Origin: Nocardiopsis sp. CNR-923
GTDB taxonomy: Bacteria > Actinomycetota > Actinomycetes > Streptosporangiales > Streptosporangiaceae
Reading direction: 5' to 3'
DNA: 64,000 bases
NCBI RefSeq assembly: GCF_001942255.1
Contig: NZ_MKKC01000087.1
Span: 124,001-188,000, forward strand
Part shown: positions 8,398 through 17,720 of the stretch, one piece after another
Layout: every line of letters begins with the position of its first letter
Position numbering within the stretch: position 1 is the first letter of the stretch
Notes under the pieces: model-generated
Database searches by the model: none
What the model saw: only the letters and a program-made list of their open reading frames with translations
What the model was told of the DNA's origin: nothing
Program-made: the position numbers and the translations under genes

Positions 8398-9531
8398 TTG
8401 GCTCCGAAGGCGTCGCGGAGCTTGGCGAACAGGCCGCCGTGACCGGGGCTGAACCGGCCCGGCGACTGATCCTCTCCGCGAAGCTCGGCGAACTTGCGCA
8501 GCAGGGCCTCCTGCTCCTCGTCGAGTTTGGAGGGGGTCTCCACGTCGACGCGGATGCGCAGGTCGCCCCGACCGCCTCCGTCCAGGTGGGTGACGCCCTT
8601 GTTCGGAAGGGTGATGACGTGGCCGGAGTTGGTGCCGGGGCGCAGGTCGATGTTCTCCGTGCCGTCGAGGGTGTCGAAGGCGAAGGAGGCGCCCAGCGCG
8701 GCCGCCGTCATCGGAACGGTCACCGTGCAGTGGAGGTCGTCGCCCCGGCGCTCGAACGTGGGGTGGGGGCGCTGGAGGATCTCCAGGATGATGTCGCCGC
8801 GCGGTCCGCCGTTGGGGCCGACCTCGCCCTCGCCCGCGAGCTGGATGCGGGTGCCGTCGTCGACGCCGGCGGGGATCTTGACCGTGCGGGTCACCTTCTC
8901 CCGTACCCGGCCCTCGCCCGCGCAGTCGGCGCAGGGGTCGGTGATGACCGTGCCCTGGCCCGAGCACTGCGGGCAGGGGCGCGAGGTCATGACCTGGCCG
9001 AGGAAGGAACGGGTCACCTGGGAGACCTCGCCCTGGCCGTGGCACATGTCACAGGTGGTGCGGTGCGATCCGGAGGCCGTGCCCTCCCCCTGGCAGGTCT
9101 CGCACAGGATCGCCGTGGGGAAGGTGATGTCCTTGCTGACGCCGAAGGCGGTCTCCTTCAGGTCCAGCTCCACGCGGATCTTGATGCTGCGTCCGCGACG
9201 CACCCGTTCACGCGGGCCCCGCCCGCCAGGCTGACCGCCGCCGAAGAACGCGTTCATGATGTCGTCGAACGCGAACCCGCCCGCGCCGCCGAAGCCGCCG
9301 GGGCCGCCGCCCGCCGGGGCGTAGGGTCCTGGCCCATGTCGAACATCCGGCGCTTGTTCTCGTCGGAGAGGACCTCGTAGGCTGGGTCACCTCCTTGAAG
9401 CGCTCCTGGGTGGCGGGATCCGGGTTGATGTCCGGATGCAGCTCGCGTGCGAGCCGACGGTACGCCTTCTTGATCTCGTCCTTGGACGCGTCACGACGCA
9501 CCCCGAGAACCTGGTAATAGTCTCTGGCCAC
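8394..9531 (-). CDS. dnaJ: chaperone DnaJ (DnaJ2 type), two frame breaks
   Basis: Hsp40 co-chaperone that stimulates the DnaK ATPase. The N-terminal J domain starts [11 protein letters not shown] with the HPD motif in LHPDINPD. A glycine-rich segment follows, then four CxxCxGxG zinc repeats ([32 protein letters not shown]) and the C-terminal substrate domains. The frame breaks near 9381 (CAG GCC TAC has lost a G) and near 9325 (GAC CCC TAC has lost a C). Both repairs restore the family consensus and give 379 residues. The GTG start at 9531 lies five bases after the hrcA stop, so it belongs to the HrcA/CIRCE operon. Confidence 0.93.
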
Positions 9532-9535
9532 TGAG

Positions 9536-10548
9536 TTACTGTCCTGCCAAAATCTGTCCGACATACCGGGCCACCGCGCGTACGGCGCCCATCGTTCCCG
9601 GGTAGTCCATCCGGGTGGGACCCACGACTCCGATCTTGGCCAGCGACTGGTTTCCCACGCCATAGTCGGCCGACACGATGGAGGTGGACCGCAGACCCTC
9701 GTGGAAGTTCTCCTCACCGATGCGCACGGTCAGCATCGAAGGGTCTTTCGCCTCACCCAGCAAACGGATGAGGACCATGCTCTCTTCCAGTGCTTCCAGA
9801 ACGTCCCGCAGACTGGCCGCGAAGTCCACCGCCGCGAGGTTGGCGGTCCCGGCCAGGACGATCTTCTCCTCGTGCCGCTCGACCAGGCTCTCCAACAGGA
9901 CCGAGAGGACCGAGACGGCCATGGGACGGTGTTCTGGGTCGATCTGGGCGGGGAGGTCGTCCACCGCGTCCGGGACGTCTCCGAGGGGAAGTCCCGCGAT
10001 GGCCCGGTTCAGCATGGAGCGCAGATCGCCGACCGCGCTCTCGCTGATCTCGCCCGCGCCGTCGATGACCCGCTGCTCGACCCGGCCCGTGTTGGTGATG
10101 ACGACCATCATCAGCCGCGTCGCTCCCAGGGGAACCAGTTCCACGTGCTGCACCGACGAGCGGGTCAGGGAGGGGTACTGGACGATCGCGACCTGTCGGG
10201 TGAGCTGGGCGAGCAGGCGCACCGTGCGCGCGATGATCTCGTCGAGGTCCACGGCCCCGATGAGGAAGGACTCGATCGCCCGCCGTTCGGCCGCCGAGAG
10301 CGGCTTGACCGAGGACAGGCGGTCGACGAAGAGGCGGTAGCCCTTGTCGGTCGCACACGCCCAGCGCTGGTGTGCGGCTGGGTGATGTAGCCGTCCTCCT
10401 CAAGGGCGACCATGTCGTTGCGGATGGTCGCGGGTGAGACCCCGAGGCGGTGCCGGTCGGCGAGAGCCTTGGACCCCACGGGCTCGTTGGTGTTGACGAA
10501 GTCCTCGACGACCGCACGCAGCACAGCGAGCTTGCGCTCATCCAGCAA
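9536..10548 (-). CDS. hrcA: heat-inducible repressor HrcA, one frame break
   Basis: HrcA represses heat-shock genes by binding CIRCE and is tuned by GroEL. The N-terminal winged helix ([40 protein letters not shown]) and the C-terminal domain ending [20 protein letters not shown] are evident. The frame breaks near 10353; adding one C yields [16 protein letters not shown], a family consensus. I choose the TTG at 10548 because AGGAGGTGG lies directly before it and the protein then begins at the usual position; an ATG at 10566 would put that ribosome binding site and part of CIRCE inside the gene. Reconstructed length is 337 residues. Confidence 0.92.
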
Positions 10549-10559
10549 CTCGCCACCTC

Positions 10560-10586
10560 CTGGCACTCCGTGGTCTTCAGTGCTAA
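10560..10586 (-). promoter_or_regulatory. CIRCE operator of hrcA-dnaJ
   Basis: On the minus strand this reads TTAGCACTG, nine bases, GAGTGCCAG. The CIRCE consensus is TTAGCACTC-N9-GAGTGCTAA, so 15 of 18 arm bases match with exact spacing. It overlaps the 5' edge of the hrcA ribosome binding site. A TAGAAT-like -10 lies at 10586-10591 with a weak CCGACC -35 seventeen bases further upstream (weak evidence). Confidence 0.9.
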
Positions 10587-10615
10587 TTCTATGCCCGGCC
10601 GCAAACGCGGTCGGC

Positions 10616-10629
10616 TACCCATGGGTAGT
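10616..10629. promoter_or_regulatory. 14-bp perfect palindrome in the hrcA/DUF3097 intergenic region
   Basis: CTACCCATGGGTAG is a perfect palindrome between two divergent genes, about 30 bases from CIRCE. It may be a protein binding site; no family was recognised. Confidence 0.35.
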
Positions 10630-10764
10630 AACGCGGCCCACGATCCCCGATCTTCCCTCCCGGACCGGCCGTGCGCCCGTCGGCCACGCGGTCGTCGGCC
10701 GTGTCGGCGGCCACACCCGAGCGCCGCACGGGGAACGGCCCCCGCACCAGTAGACTGCACGACC

Positions 10765-11603
10765 GTGGCTACCAAGGGAACCGGCCGCTACGGCCGCGAC
10801 GTGCTGGCCGAGGACTGGCGGCGACCCGGGAGGCGCGCGGTCCGCCAGACGCCGCTGAGCCGGGACCTGGTCGTCGAGGACGTCGAGGAGACCTTCTGCG
10901 GCGCGTGGTGGCCTGGGACAAGGCGACCGTGACCCTGGAGGACCGGCACGGCCGCCGCCGTGTGTTCGACCTGGAGCCGGCGGCGTTCCTGGTGGACGGC
11001 GAGCCGGTCACCCTCGTCCGCCCCGGGGGCGCGCCGAGGGGACCGCTGCGCAGCGCCTCGGGCTCGACCGCGGTGACGGACGCCCGGGCGCGCACGGCAC
11101 GTGGGAGCCGCATCTACGTCGAGGGCGCGCATGACGCCGAGTTGGTCGAGAAGGTCTGGGGCCACGACCTCCGGGTGGAGGGCGTGGCCGTGGAGTTCCT
11201 CGGGGGCGTCGACGACCTGCCGGCGATCGTGGCGGAGTTCGCGCCCGGCCCCGGCCGCCGGTTGGGCGTCCTGGTGGACCATCTCGTGCCCGGGTCCAAG
11301 GAGAGCAGGATCACCGATCGGATCCGCGGCGAACACGTGCTGGTGACCGGGCACCCCTACGTCGACGTCTGGCAGGCGGTGCGGCCCCGGAGCGTGGGCA
11401 TCGCCGCCTGGCCGGAGGTGCCCCGGGGAATCCCCTGGAAGGAGGGGGTGGTGCGGGCCCTGGGTTGGCGGCTGGAGACCGGTGAGGCCTGGCGCCGGAT
11501 CCTGGGGGCGGTCCGTTCGTACGCCGACCTGGAACCGTCTCTTCTCGGCCGCGTGGAGGAGCTCATCGACTTCGTTACGGGACCGCATCCCGGCGAACAC
11601 TAA
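10765..11603 (+). CDS. DUF3097 family protein, one frame break
   Basis: Conserved actinobacterial protein of unknown function, DUF3097. Landmarks are RDLVVEDVEETFCGAVVAWD after repair, SRIYVEGAHDAELVEKVWG, DDLPAIVAEF, RLGVLVDHLVPGSKESRI and VTGHPYVDVWQAVRP. The IYVEGxHDxELVEKVWG and DHLVPGSKE segments look like a Toprim-type acidic motif set, which hints at nucleic-acid work but is not proof. The GTG start at 10765 is the only start matching the conserved N-terminus. The frame breaks near 10905; one added G restores 279 residues. It is divergent from hrcA, as in other actinobacteria. Confidence 0.87.
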
Positions 11604-11732
11604 AATTCACACCGGGCGACGGCGAGGACGCCCCGCGTCAGGTCGTGCCGGTCGCCCGCCTCGGGCCCTCCGCGGCCGTCGGCGCGGCCCCCAGACAACA
11701 ACCGCCCCTGAGCAGCGGAGCCAAGGAACAGC

Positions 11733-12730
11733 ATGAGCCAGACCCCGACGAACCCCCCGTCCCCGGAGGACCCGCAGGGCCAGCCGCCGGAGCAGCCCCA
11801 GTGGCCGCGGAACAGCCGGACCAGGGCCAGGACCCCGGGTACGCACAGCAGCCGCCCGCCCAGCCCGGCCAGGCCCAACCATCCGGTGGGCAGCCGCCGT
11901 ACGCTCCGCGGCCGGAGGTCGCGCAGCCGCAGCTCCCGGGGTACGCGCAGCCTGGCGCCGCGCAGCCCTACGGCGGACACCCCGGTGACGCGCAGCCCTA
12001 CGGCGGCCAGTCCCCTACGCCCCCCAGCCCGACCAGGCGCAGCCCCAAGCCCACCCCCAGCAGCCCGCTCCGGGCCAGGCGGGGCAGCAGTTCCAGGGCC
12101 AGCCGGGCTTCGCCGCCGCCGCCAGGCCCCCCGGGGCAGGCGTACGCTCCGCAGCCGTCCGCCCAGCCCGGGCAGGCCCAGCCGCCCGGTGGGCAGCCGC
12201 CGTACGCCGCGCCCCCGCACTCCTATGGGCAGCAGCTCGCCGCCGCCCAGTCCGGTTACGCTCCCTACGCGCCCCAGCCCGGCCAGCCCGGATTCGGCCA
12301 GCCCCAGCCCCCGCTGTTCCCCGGCGCCCAGGCGCCGCACGGCCAGCCCGGGCCCTACGGCCAGCCGCCCGCGCAGGATGACGACGGGGCCCTCGTGTCG
12401 ATGATCGCGCACCTGTCCGGGTTCGTGGTCGCCTTCCTCGGCTGGATCCCGCCCCTGGCGATCTACCTCGCCAAACGCGGCCAGTCGCCCGTCGTGCGGC
12501 ACCACGCGTCGGAGGCCGCCAACTTCCAGTTGACGCTGCTCATCCCCTATGTCTTCGCCTGCGTGGTCTTCATCGGACTGGGTATCTTCTTCCCAGGGCT
12601 GTCCTGGATCGGCATCGCCGTGATCGCGCTGATCTGGATCCTCGCGATCGTCCTCGGCGTCCTGGGCGCCTCCAACGCGAACAAGGGAATCTGGTACCGC
12701 TACCCGGTGAGCATCCGACTCCTGAAGTAG
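11733..12730 (+). CDS. DUF4870 membrane protein with long Pro/Gln/Gly-rich N-terminus, frame breaks
   Basis: The ATG at 11733 follows AAGGA and opens MSQTPTNPPSPEDPQ. About 200 residues of Pro/Gln/Gly/Tyr-rich low-complexity sequence precede a C-terminal DUF4870 domain (ALVSMIAHLSGFVVAFLGWI to IWYRYPVSIRLLK) with three hydrophobic segments. The disordered part changes frame near 11806 and 12004 and returns near 12130. Because the region is repetitive, the exact correction is uncertain, but the Gln/Pro/Tyr-rich register (YAPQPDQAQPQAHPQQP) supports it. A 44-base imperfect repeat lies within. Function is unknown; the domain occurs in small membrane proteins, often in pairs as here. Confidence 0.78.
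11861..12207 (+). repeat. 44-base imperfect direct repeat in the disordered coding region
   Basis: Copies at 11861-11904 and 12164-12207 differ at five positions and both encode QPGQAQPxGGQPPYA. They support unequal expansion of the Pro/Gln-rich tail of the DUF4870 protein. Confidence 0.75.
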
Positions 12731-12775
12731 TCCCCCCATGAGTGCCTGAGTGAGTCAGCACGAAGGGACACCGCC

Positions 12776-13282
12776 ATGTCGCACCCGAACACACCACCTC
12801 CCGAGGAACCCGACGACCGGGAGCGGCGACAGCAGGGCCAGGAGGAGACGGGCGGCCAGGCTCAGGGCGGCTACGGCGGCTACCAGCCGGGCGGACCCAC
12901 GCCCGGCAGCGCCGAGCCCTCGTCGGCCACCAGCGGCCAGCCCAACCAGGCCGAACGGCAGATGGGCCTGATCGCCCACCTGGGCGGCGGTTTGGTCGGA
13001 TTCTTCTTCTCAGGGTTCGGCTGGCTCGTCCCTCTGATCGTGTACCTGATCAAGAAGGACGAGTCGCCGTTCGTCCGCGACCAGGCGGCGCACGCGCTCA
13101 ACTTCCAGCTGCTCATCACGATCGGGATCGTGGTGTCCTGGGTGTTGACGCTGGTGATCATCGGCGTGCTGACGTGGATCGTCGTGGCCGTGGTCTGCCT
13201 GGTCTTCGGCATCCTCGGCGGCCTGGCCGCCAACCGGGGCGAGTGGTACCGCTACCCGTTCAACGTCACCTGGGTGAAGTAG
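12776..13282 (+). CDS. second DUF4870 membrane protein
   Basis: A 168-residue intact paralogue of the preceding gene, 45 bases downstream. The N-terminal 60 residues are polar and Gly/Pro/Gln-rich; the remainder is DUF4870 (RQMGLIAHLGGGLVGFFFSG, WLVPLIVYLIKKDESPFVRD, EWYRYPFNVTWVK) with about three membrane segments. The shared ending WYRYP shows the two genes arose by duplication. It is probably co-transcribed with its neighbour. Function is unknown. Confidence 0.85.
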   Translation: MSHPNTPPPEEPDDRERRQQGQEETGGQAQGGYGGYQPGGPTPGSAEPSSATSGQPNQAERQMGLIAHLGGGLVGFFFSGFGWLVPLIVYLIKKDESPFVRDQAAHALNFQLLITIGIVVSWVLTLVIIGVLTWIVVAVVCLVFGILGGLAANRGEWYRYPFNVTWVK

Positions 13283-13323
13283 CCCCGGTCCCGTGCGGGG
13301 CCGCCTCCGCGCGGGTGCGCGGA

Positions 13324-14555
13324 TCAGGTCAGGTCGCGGACCACGGCGTCGGCGAGCAGGCGTCCCCTGCGGGTCAGGACGGCGCGACCCGCGTCGTGGG
13401 CCGCGGGGTCGAGCAGCCCCTCGGCCACGGCGCGCCGCGCGGCCTGCCTGCCCCGCGGCTCCAACAGGTCGAGCGGGCACCCCCGTTCCACCCGCAGTTC
13501 CAGCAGGACGCGCTCGAACCGGCGCTCCCGCGCGGTGAGCACCTCGCGCGCCTGGCCCGGGCTCGACCGCGCCGCCAGCCGCGCCGCGTGGGCGGCGGGG
13601 TGCTTGACGTTCCACCACCGGGTGCCGCCCACGTGGCTGTGCGCCCCCGGGCCGACACCCCACCAGTGGCCGCCGGTCCAGTAGAGGAGGTTGTGCTCGC
13701 TGCGGCTTTCCGGGCTGCGCGCCCAGTTGGACACCTCATAGGGCGTGAACCCGGCCTTGGCGAGGGCTTCGTCGGCCATGAGGTAGCGGTCGGCCAGGGC
13801 GTCGTCGTCGGGAGCGGCGAGTTCTCCCCTGCGAACGCGCGCGGCCATGCGGGTGCCCTCCTCCACGATGAGCGAGTAGGCGGAGACGTGGTCGGGTTCG
13901 GCGGACAGCGCGGCCTCCAGGGAGCTGCCCAGTCGTCGTCGTCCTCGCCGGGGGCGCCGTAGATCAGGTCCAGGTTGACGTGCTCGAACCCGGCCTCGCG
14001 TGCCCACTTGACGCACCGCTCCGGACGTCCCGGGGTGTGCCCGCGCTCCAGGACGCGCAGCACGTGCGGTCGGGCGCTCTGCATGCCGAAGGAGACACGC
14101 GTGAACCCGGCCCCGCGCAGCCGCGCCAGGTAGTCGGGGTCCACGGTCTCCGGGTTGGCCTCCGCGGTCAGCTCGGCGCCGGCGGCCAACCCGAAGCGGT
14201 CGCGGATCGCGGCGACGATCCGGCCCAGATCCTCGGCGGCCAGGACCGTGGGGGTTCCACCGCCGAAGAACACCGTGCTCACCGCGGGACGGTCGCCGCG
14301 CAGGACCCGGTCGGCCAGCTCGACCTCGGCGATCGCCTGGTCGGCGTAGGTCTCGCGGGAGGCGGTGGCCGTCCCGTCCCGCGAGACCAGCTCGTCCGCG
14401 GTGTAGGTGTTGAAGTCGCAGTAGCCGCAGCGCGTGACGCAGAACGGCACATGGACGTAGAACCCGAGCGGGCGGTCGCCGAGTTCGGCGAGGGAGGACG
14501 CGGGAAGTTCCCCGCTCCTCGGGACGGGTTCGCCGTCGAGGGCAACGGAAGGCAT
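13324..14555 (-). CDS. hemW: HemW, radical SAM heme chaperone, one frame break
   Basis: HemW is a radical SAM protein related to oxygen-independent coproporphyrinogen oxidase and believed to deliver heme. The [4Fe-4S] motif CVTRCGYC lies in YVHVPFCVTRCGYCDFNTYT; downstream are TVFFGGGTPTVL, AEANPETV and VNLDLIYGAPGE. The frame breaks near 13928; one added C gives DWASSLEAALSAEPDHVSAY. The C-terminal HemN-type domain ends at 13324. Reconstructed length is 410 residues. The family's linkage with lepA and hrcA seen elsewhere is kept here only loosely because a mal locus lies between. Confidence 0.92.
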
Positions 14556-14626
14556 GTCCCCAGTGTCGCCGACCCGGCGGCGTGCCCGGGTCGGCGTGGC
14601 GGAGGGGCCGACCTCGCGGTCCCCAC

Positions 14627-15706
14627 CTACGCGCTGGCGGACTCCACGGCGCCGCCGGCGTTGGCGGACTCGGCGATCCGCGGCTGGACCGGAGCGGCGG
14701 CGCGGAGCGGGGCCACGGCGGTGGAACCGCGCACGATCAGCTCGGGGTCGAACAGGTACTCGGTGTGGGAGACGTGGTGTCCGGCGATCTCGTCGCACAG
14801 GGCGCGGACGGCGGCGAGCGCCATCGCGTTGACCGGCTGGCGGACCGTGGTCAGCGGCGGGTCGGTGAACGCGATGAGCTGGGAGTCGTCGAAGCCGACC
14901 ACCGAGAAGTCCTCGGGGACGCGCAGTCCCCGCTGGCGGGCGGCGCGGATGGCGCCCAGGGCCATCATGTCGGAGCCGCAGACCATGGCCGTGACGCCGC
15001 GCTCGATGAGGCGGGCGGCGGCGGCGTGGCCGCCCTCGACCCCGAACAGGGACAGTTCCACGAGGTCCTCGCCGTCCAACCCGTGCTGGGCCAGCGTCTG
15101 GTGGTAGCCGTCGAGTTTGCGGCGGACGGGGACGTAGCGCTCGGGGCCGCTGGTGAAGCCGATCCGTGTGTGGCCCAGGGCGACCAGGTGGTTGACGGCC
15201 AGGCGTCCGGCCTCCCGGTCGTCGCAGGAGATGAAGGCCGCGGGGATGGCGTCGGCGAACCCGTTGACGAGCACGATGGGCAGGCGGCGCGACACGAGCG
15301 CCTGGTAGCGCTCGTGGGAGGCGGAGGTGTCGGCGTGGCGCCCGGAGACGAAGAGGATGCCGGAGACGTTGCGCTCCAGCAGGAGTTCGACGTACTCGTC
15401 CTCCGTTATCCCGCCGGGGGTCTGGGTGCACAGGACCGGGGTGTAGCCGCGCTGGGCGAGGGCGCCCTCCGCGGCCTGGGCGAACATCGGGAAGACCGGG
15501 TTCTCCAGTTCGGGGATGACCATCCCGACGAGTCCCGCCGAGCGCTGGCGCAACCGGGCGGGCCGCTCGTAGCCGAGGACGTCCAGCGCCGTCAGGACGG
15601 CCTTGCGCGTGTCACTTCCGACACCGGGCTTGTCGTTGAGCACTCGCGAGACGGTCGCTTCGCTGACACCTGCGTGCCGCGCGATGTCGGCAAGTCGTGG
15701 ACCCAT
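14627..15706 (-). CDS. LacI-family regulator of the maltose/alpha-glucoside locus (MalR-like)
   Basis: A 359-residue intact LacI-type repressor. The N-terminal helix-turn-helix is LADIARHAGVSEATVSRVLN with hinge helix RPARLRQRSAG; the periplasmic-binding-like effector domain follows (VGMVIPELENPVFP, GFDDSQLIAFTDPPLTTVRQ). It is transcribed away from the alpha-glucosidase gene, with a 12-bp palindrome TCTTGCGCAAGA in the shared intergenic region; a related CTTGCAAG lies before malE. By context it likely represses aglA and malEFG in the absence of an alpha-glucoside inducer. Regulatory role is inferred from context. Confidence 0.9.
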   Translation of the reverse strand: MGPRLADIARHAGVSEATVSRVLNDKPGVGSDTRKAVLTALDVLGYERPARLRQRSAGLVGMVIPELENPVFPMFAQAAEGALAQRGYTPVLCTQTPGGITEDEYVELLLERNVSGILFVSGRHADTSASHERYQALVSRRLPIVLVNGFADAIPAAFISCDDREAGRLAVNHLVALGHTRIGFTSGPERYVPVRRKLDGYHQTLAQHGLDGEDLVELSLFGVEGGHAAAARLIERGVTAMVCGSDMMALGAIRAARQRGLRVPEDFSVVGFDDSQLIAFTDPPLTTVRQPVNAMALAAVRALCDEIAGHHVSHTEYLFDPELIVRGSTAVAPLRAAAPVQPRIAESANAGGAVESASA

Positions 15707-15757
15707 GCGGACAACTCTAGTCGAGATCACCGTCACATGACCGCAAGTAGGCGGTAA

Positions 15758-15769
15758 TCTTGCGCAAGA
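15758..15769. promoter_or_regulatory. LacI-type operator between the regulator and alpha-glucosidase genes
   Basis: TCTTGCGCAAGA is a perfect 12-bp palindrome with the central GC pair typical of LacI-family operators. It sits 34 bases before the alpha-glucosidase start codon and 52 bases before the regulator start. Confidence 0.65.
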
Positions 15770-15802
15770 AGTTGCAGAAGTCCACAGGGAAGGATCCCCG
15801 TT

Positions 15803-17400
15803 TTGCTCCAGGCACACTGGTGGCGCGACGCCGCCATCTACCAGATCTACGTGCGCAGCTTCGCCGACTCCAACGGCGACGGGGAAGGCGACCTGGCCGG
15901 GATCCGTGAACGCCTCCCCCACCTCGTCGAGCTCGGTGTCGACGCCCTCTGGCTGACGCCCTTCTACGTGTCCCCGCTCGCCGACGGCGGGTACGACGTC
16001 GCCGACTACCGCGACGTCGACCCCAGGTTCGGCACCCTGAAGGACTTCGACGCCCTTCTCCTCGCCGCCCACGACCTCGGCGTGCGCGTGATCATCGATG
16101 TCGTGCCCAACCACTCCTCGTCGGCGCACCGCTGGTTCCGCGAGGCCGTGGCCGCCGAGCCCGGCGGCCCCGAGCGGGCCCGCTACCTGTTCCGCGACGG
16201 CAGGGGACCGGACGGGGAGCAGCCGCCCAACAACTGGAAGTCGATCTTCGGCGGCCCGGCCTGGACCCGCCTCAAGCGGCCCGACGGCACACCAGAGCAG
16301 TGGTACCTGCACCTGTTCGACCCCGAGCAGCCCGACTTCGACTGGACCAACCCGCAGGTCCACGCGGAGTTCGACGACGTGCTCCGGTTCTGGCTGGACC
16401 GCGGGGTGGACGGGTTCCGGATCGACGTCGCGCACGGGATGGTCAAGGACCCGGACCTGCCCGACATCGCCGACGACGCCAGGGCCGACCTGCTCGACGG
16501 CAGCACGACCCTGCCCTACTTCGACCAGGACGGCGTGCACGGGATCTACCGGCGCTGGGCCGCCATCGCGGCCGAGTACCCGGGCGACCGCGCCTGGTGG
16601 CCGAGGCGTGGGTGGAGGACGCCGACCGGGTGGCGCGCTACCTGCGTCCCGACGAGCTGCACCAGGCGTTCAACTTCGAGTACCTGACCGCGCCGTGGGA
16701 CGCCGGACGTCTGCGCCAGGTCATCGAGCGCTCCCTGGCCGCCAACGGCTCCGTGGGCGCCACCACCACGTGGGTGCTGTCCAACCACGACGTGACGCGC
16801 CACGTCACGCGGTTCGGAGGCGGCGAGCAGGGCCTGCGCCGGGCGCGCGCGGCGACGCTGCTCATGCTGGCGCTGCCCGGGTCCGTCTACCTGTACCAGG
16901 GCGAGGAGTTGGGCCTGCCCGAGGTCACCGACCTGCCCGAGGAGGCGCTCCAGGATCCGACGTGGGAGCGGTCGGGCCGCACCGAGCGCGGGCGCGACGG
17001 CTGCCGTGTGCCGTTGCCCTGGGAGGAGGGCCCCGCCCCGTACGGCTTCGGCCCCGAGGGCAGTGTGCCCTGGCTGCCGATGCCGGAGGGGTGGGGCGCG
17101 CTGGCGCGTTCCGCCCAGCGCGGGGTCGAGGGGTCGACGCTGGAGCTGTACCGGCGTGCGCTGCGGCTGCGGCGCGAGCTGGACGCACTCGGTGACGGGA
17201 CCATGACCTGGGCGGACGCCCCGGAGGGGGTGTTGTGCTTCGAGCGCGAGCCGGGCGTGCGCTGCGCGGTCAACTTCGGCGACGCGCCGGCCGAGGTCGC
17301 CGCGGCGGGCGAGGTGCTCGTCGCCAGCGGCCCGGTGGAGCCGCCCTCGGAGGGCCGTCTGATCCTGCCCGGTGACACGGCGGTGTGGCTGCGGCGCTGA
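15803..17400 (+). CDS. aglA: GH13 alpha-glucosidase, one frame break
   Basis: Cytoplasmic glycoside hydrolase family 13 enzyme that cuts terminal alpha-glucosidic bonds of imported maltose-like sugars. Conserved regions are DVVPNHSS, the nucleophile Asp in GFRIDVAHG (about residue 208), the acid/base Glu in LVAEAWVED, and LSNHDVTRH. The TTG start at 15803 is preceded by AGGGAAGGA. The frame breaks near 16594 just before the catalytic Glu; adding one C restores DRALVAEAWV and 532 residues. It has no signal peptide. It lies divergent from the LacI regulator and upstream of malEFG. Substrate (maltose, isomaltose, trehalose) is not determinable here. Confidence 0.9.
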
Positions 17401-17720
17401 ACCGCGCCGACCCCGTTCCGCCCATCCGTCACCCGCCCTCGTCCCCGGGCTCCGCGGGTGACGGGTGGGCGGCGGCCCGCCCGTCGCCCGCCGCAACCGC
17501 CCGCGACGGCGGCGCAAGGGAACGGACCGGTGGCTCTCGGCCCGCCATCACCGGACCGTTTCCCGGACGTTTCCGCATCTTTATCCCCAACTCCTGCAAA
17601 ACCTTTCAAATCTTGCAAGGCATTGCTAATGTCACACCACAGCGCAGGTCCGTGACGGCCCGACCACCGGCCCCTCGCGTGCGCACCCCCATCAGCACCG
17701 CCTCCCGGAGGGAAGACACC
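17401..17720 (+). promoter_or_regulatory. 320-base leader before malE, with a LacI-type half-palindrome
   Basis: No gene was found. The segment 17579-17640 is notably less GC-rich than its surroundings and holds CTTGCAAG at 17612-17619 plus nearby TGCAAA and CATTGC, similar to the operator upstream of the alpha-glucosidase. It is the likely malE promoter and a binding region for the LacI regulator. Confidence 0.55.

Noticed and set aside
7660..9045. Long minus-strand frame extending rsmE upstream
   Set aside because: The upstream part is a shadow of dnaJ; the gene starts at the GTG at 8397 overlapping the dnaJ stop.
9325..9381. Programmed frameshifting as an explanation for the dnaJ and lepA breaks
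   Set aside because: No slippery heptamer or conserved downstream pseudoknot is seen, several breaks occur per gene, and repairs are simple G/C run corrections.
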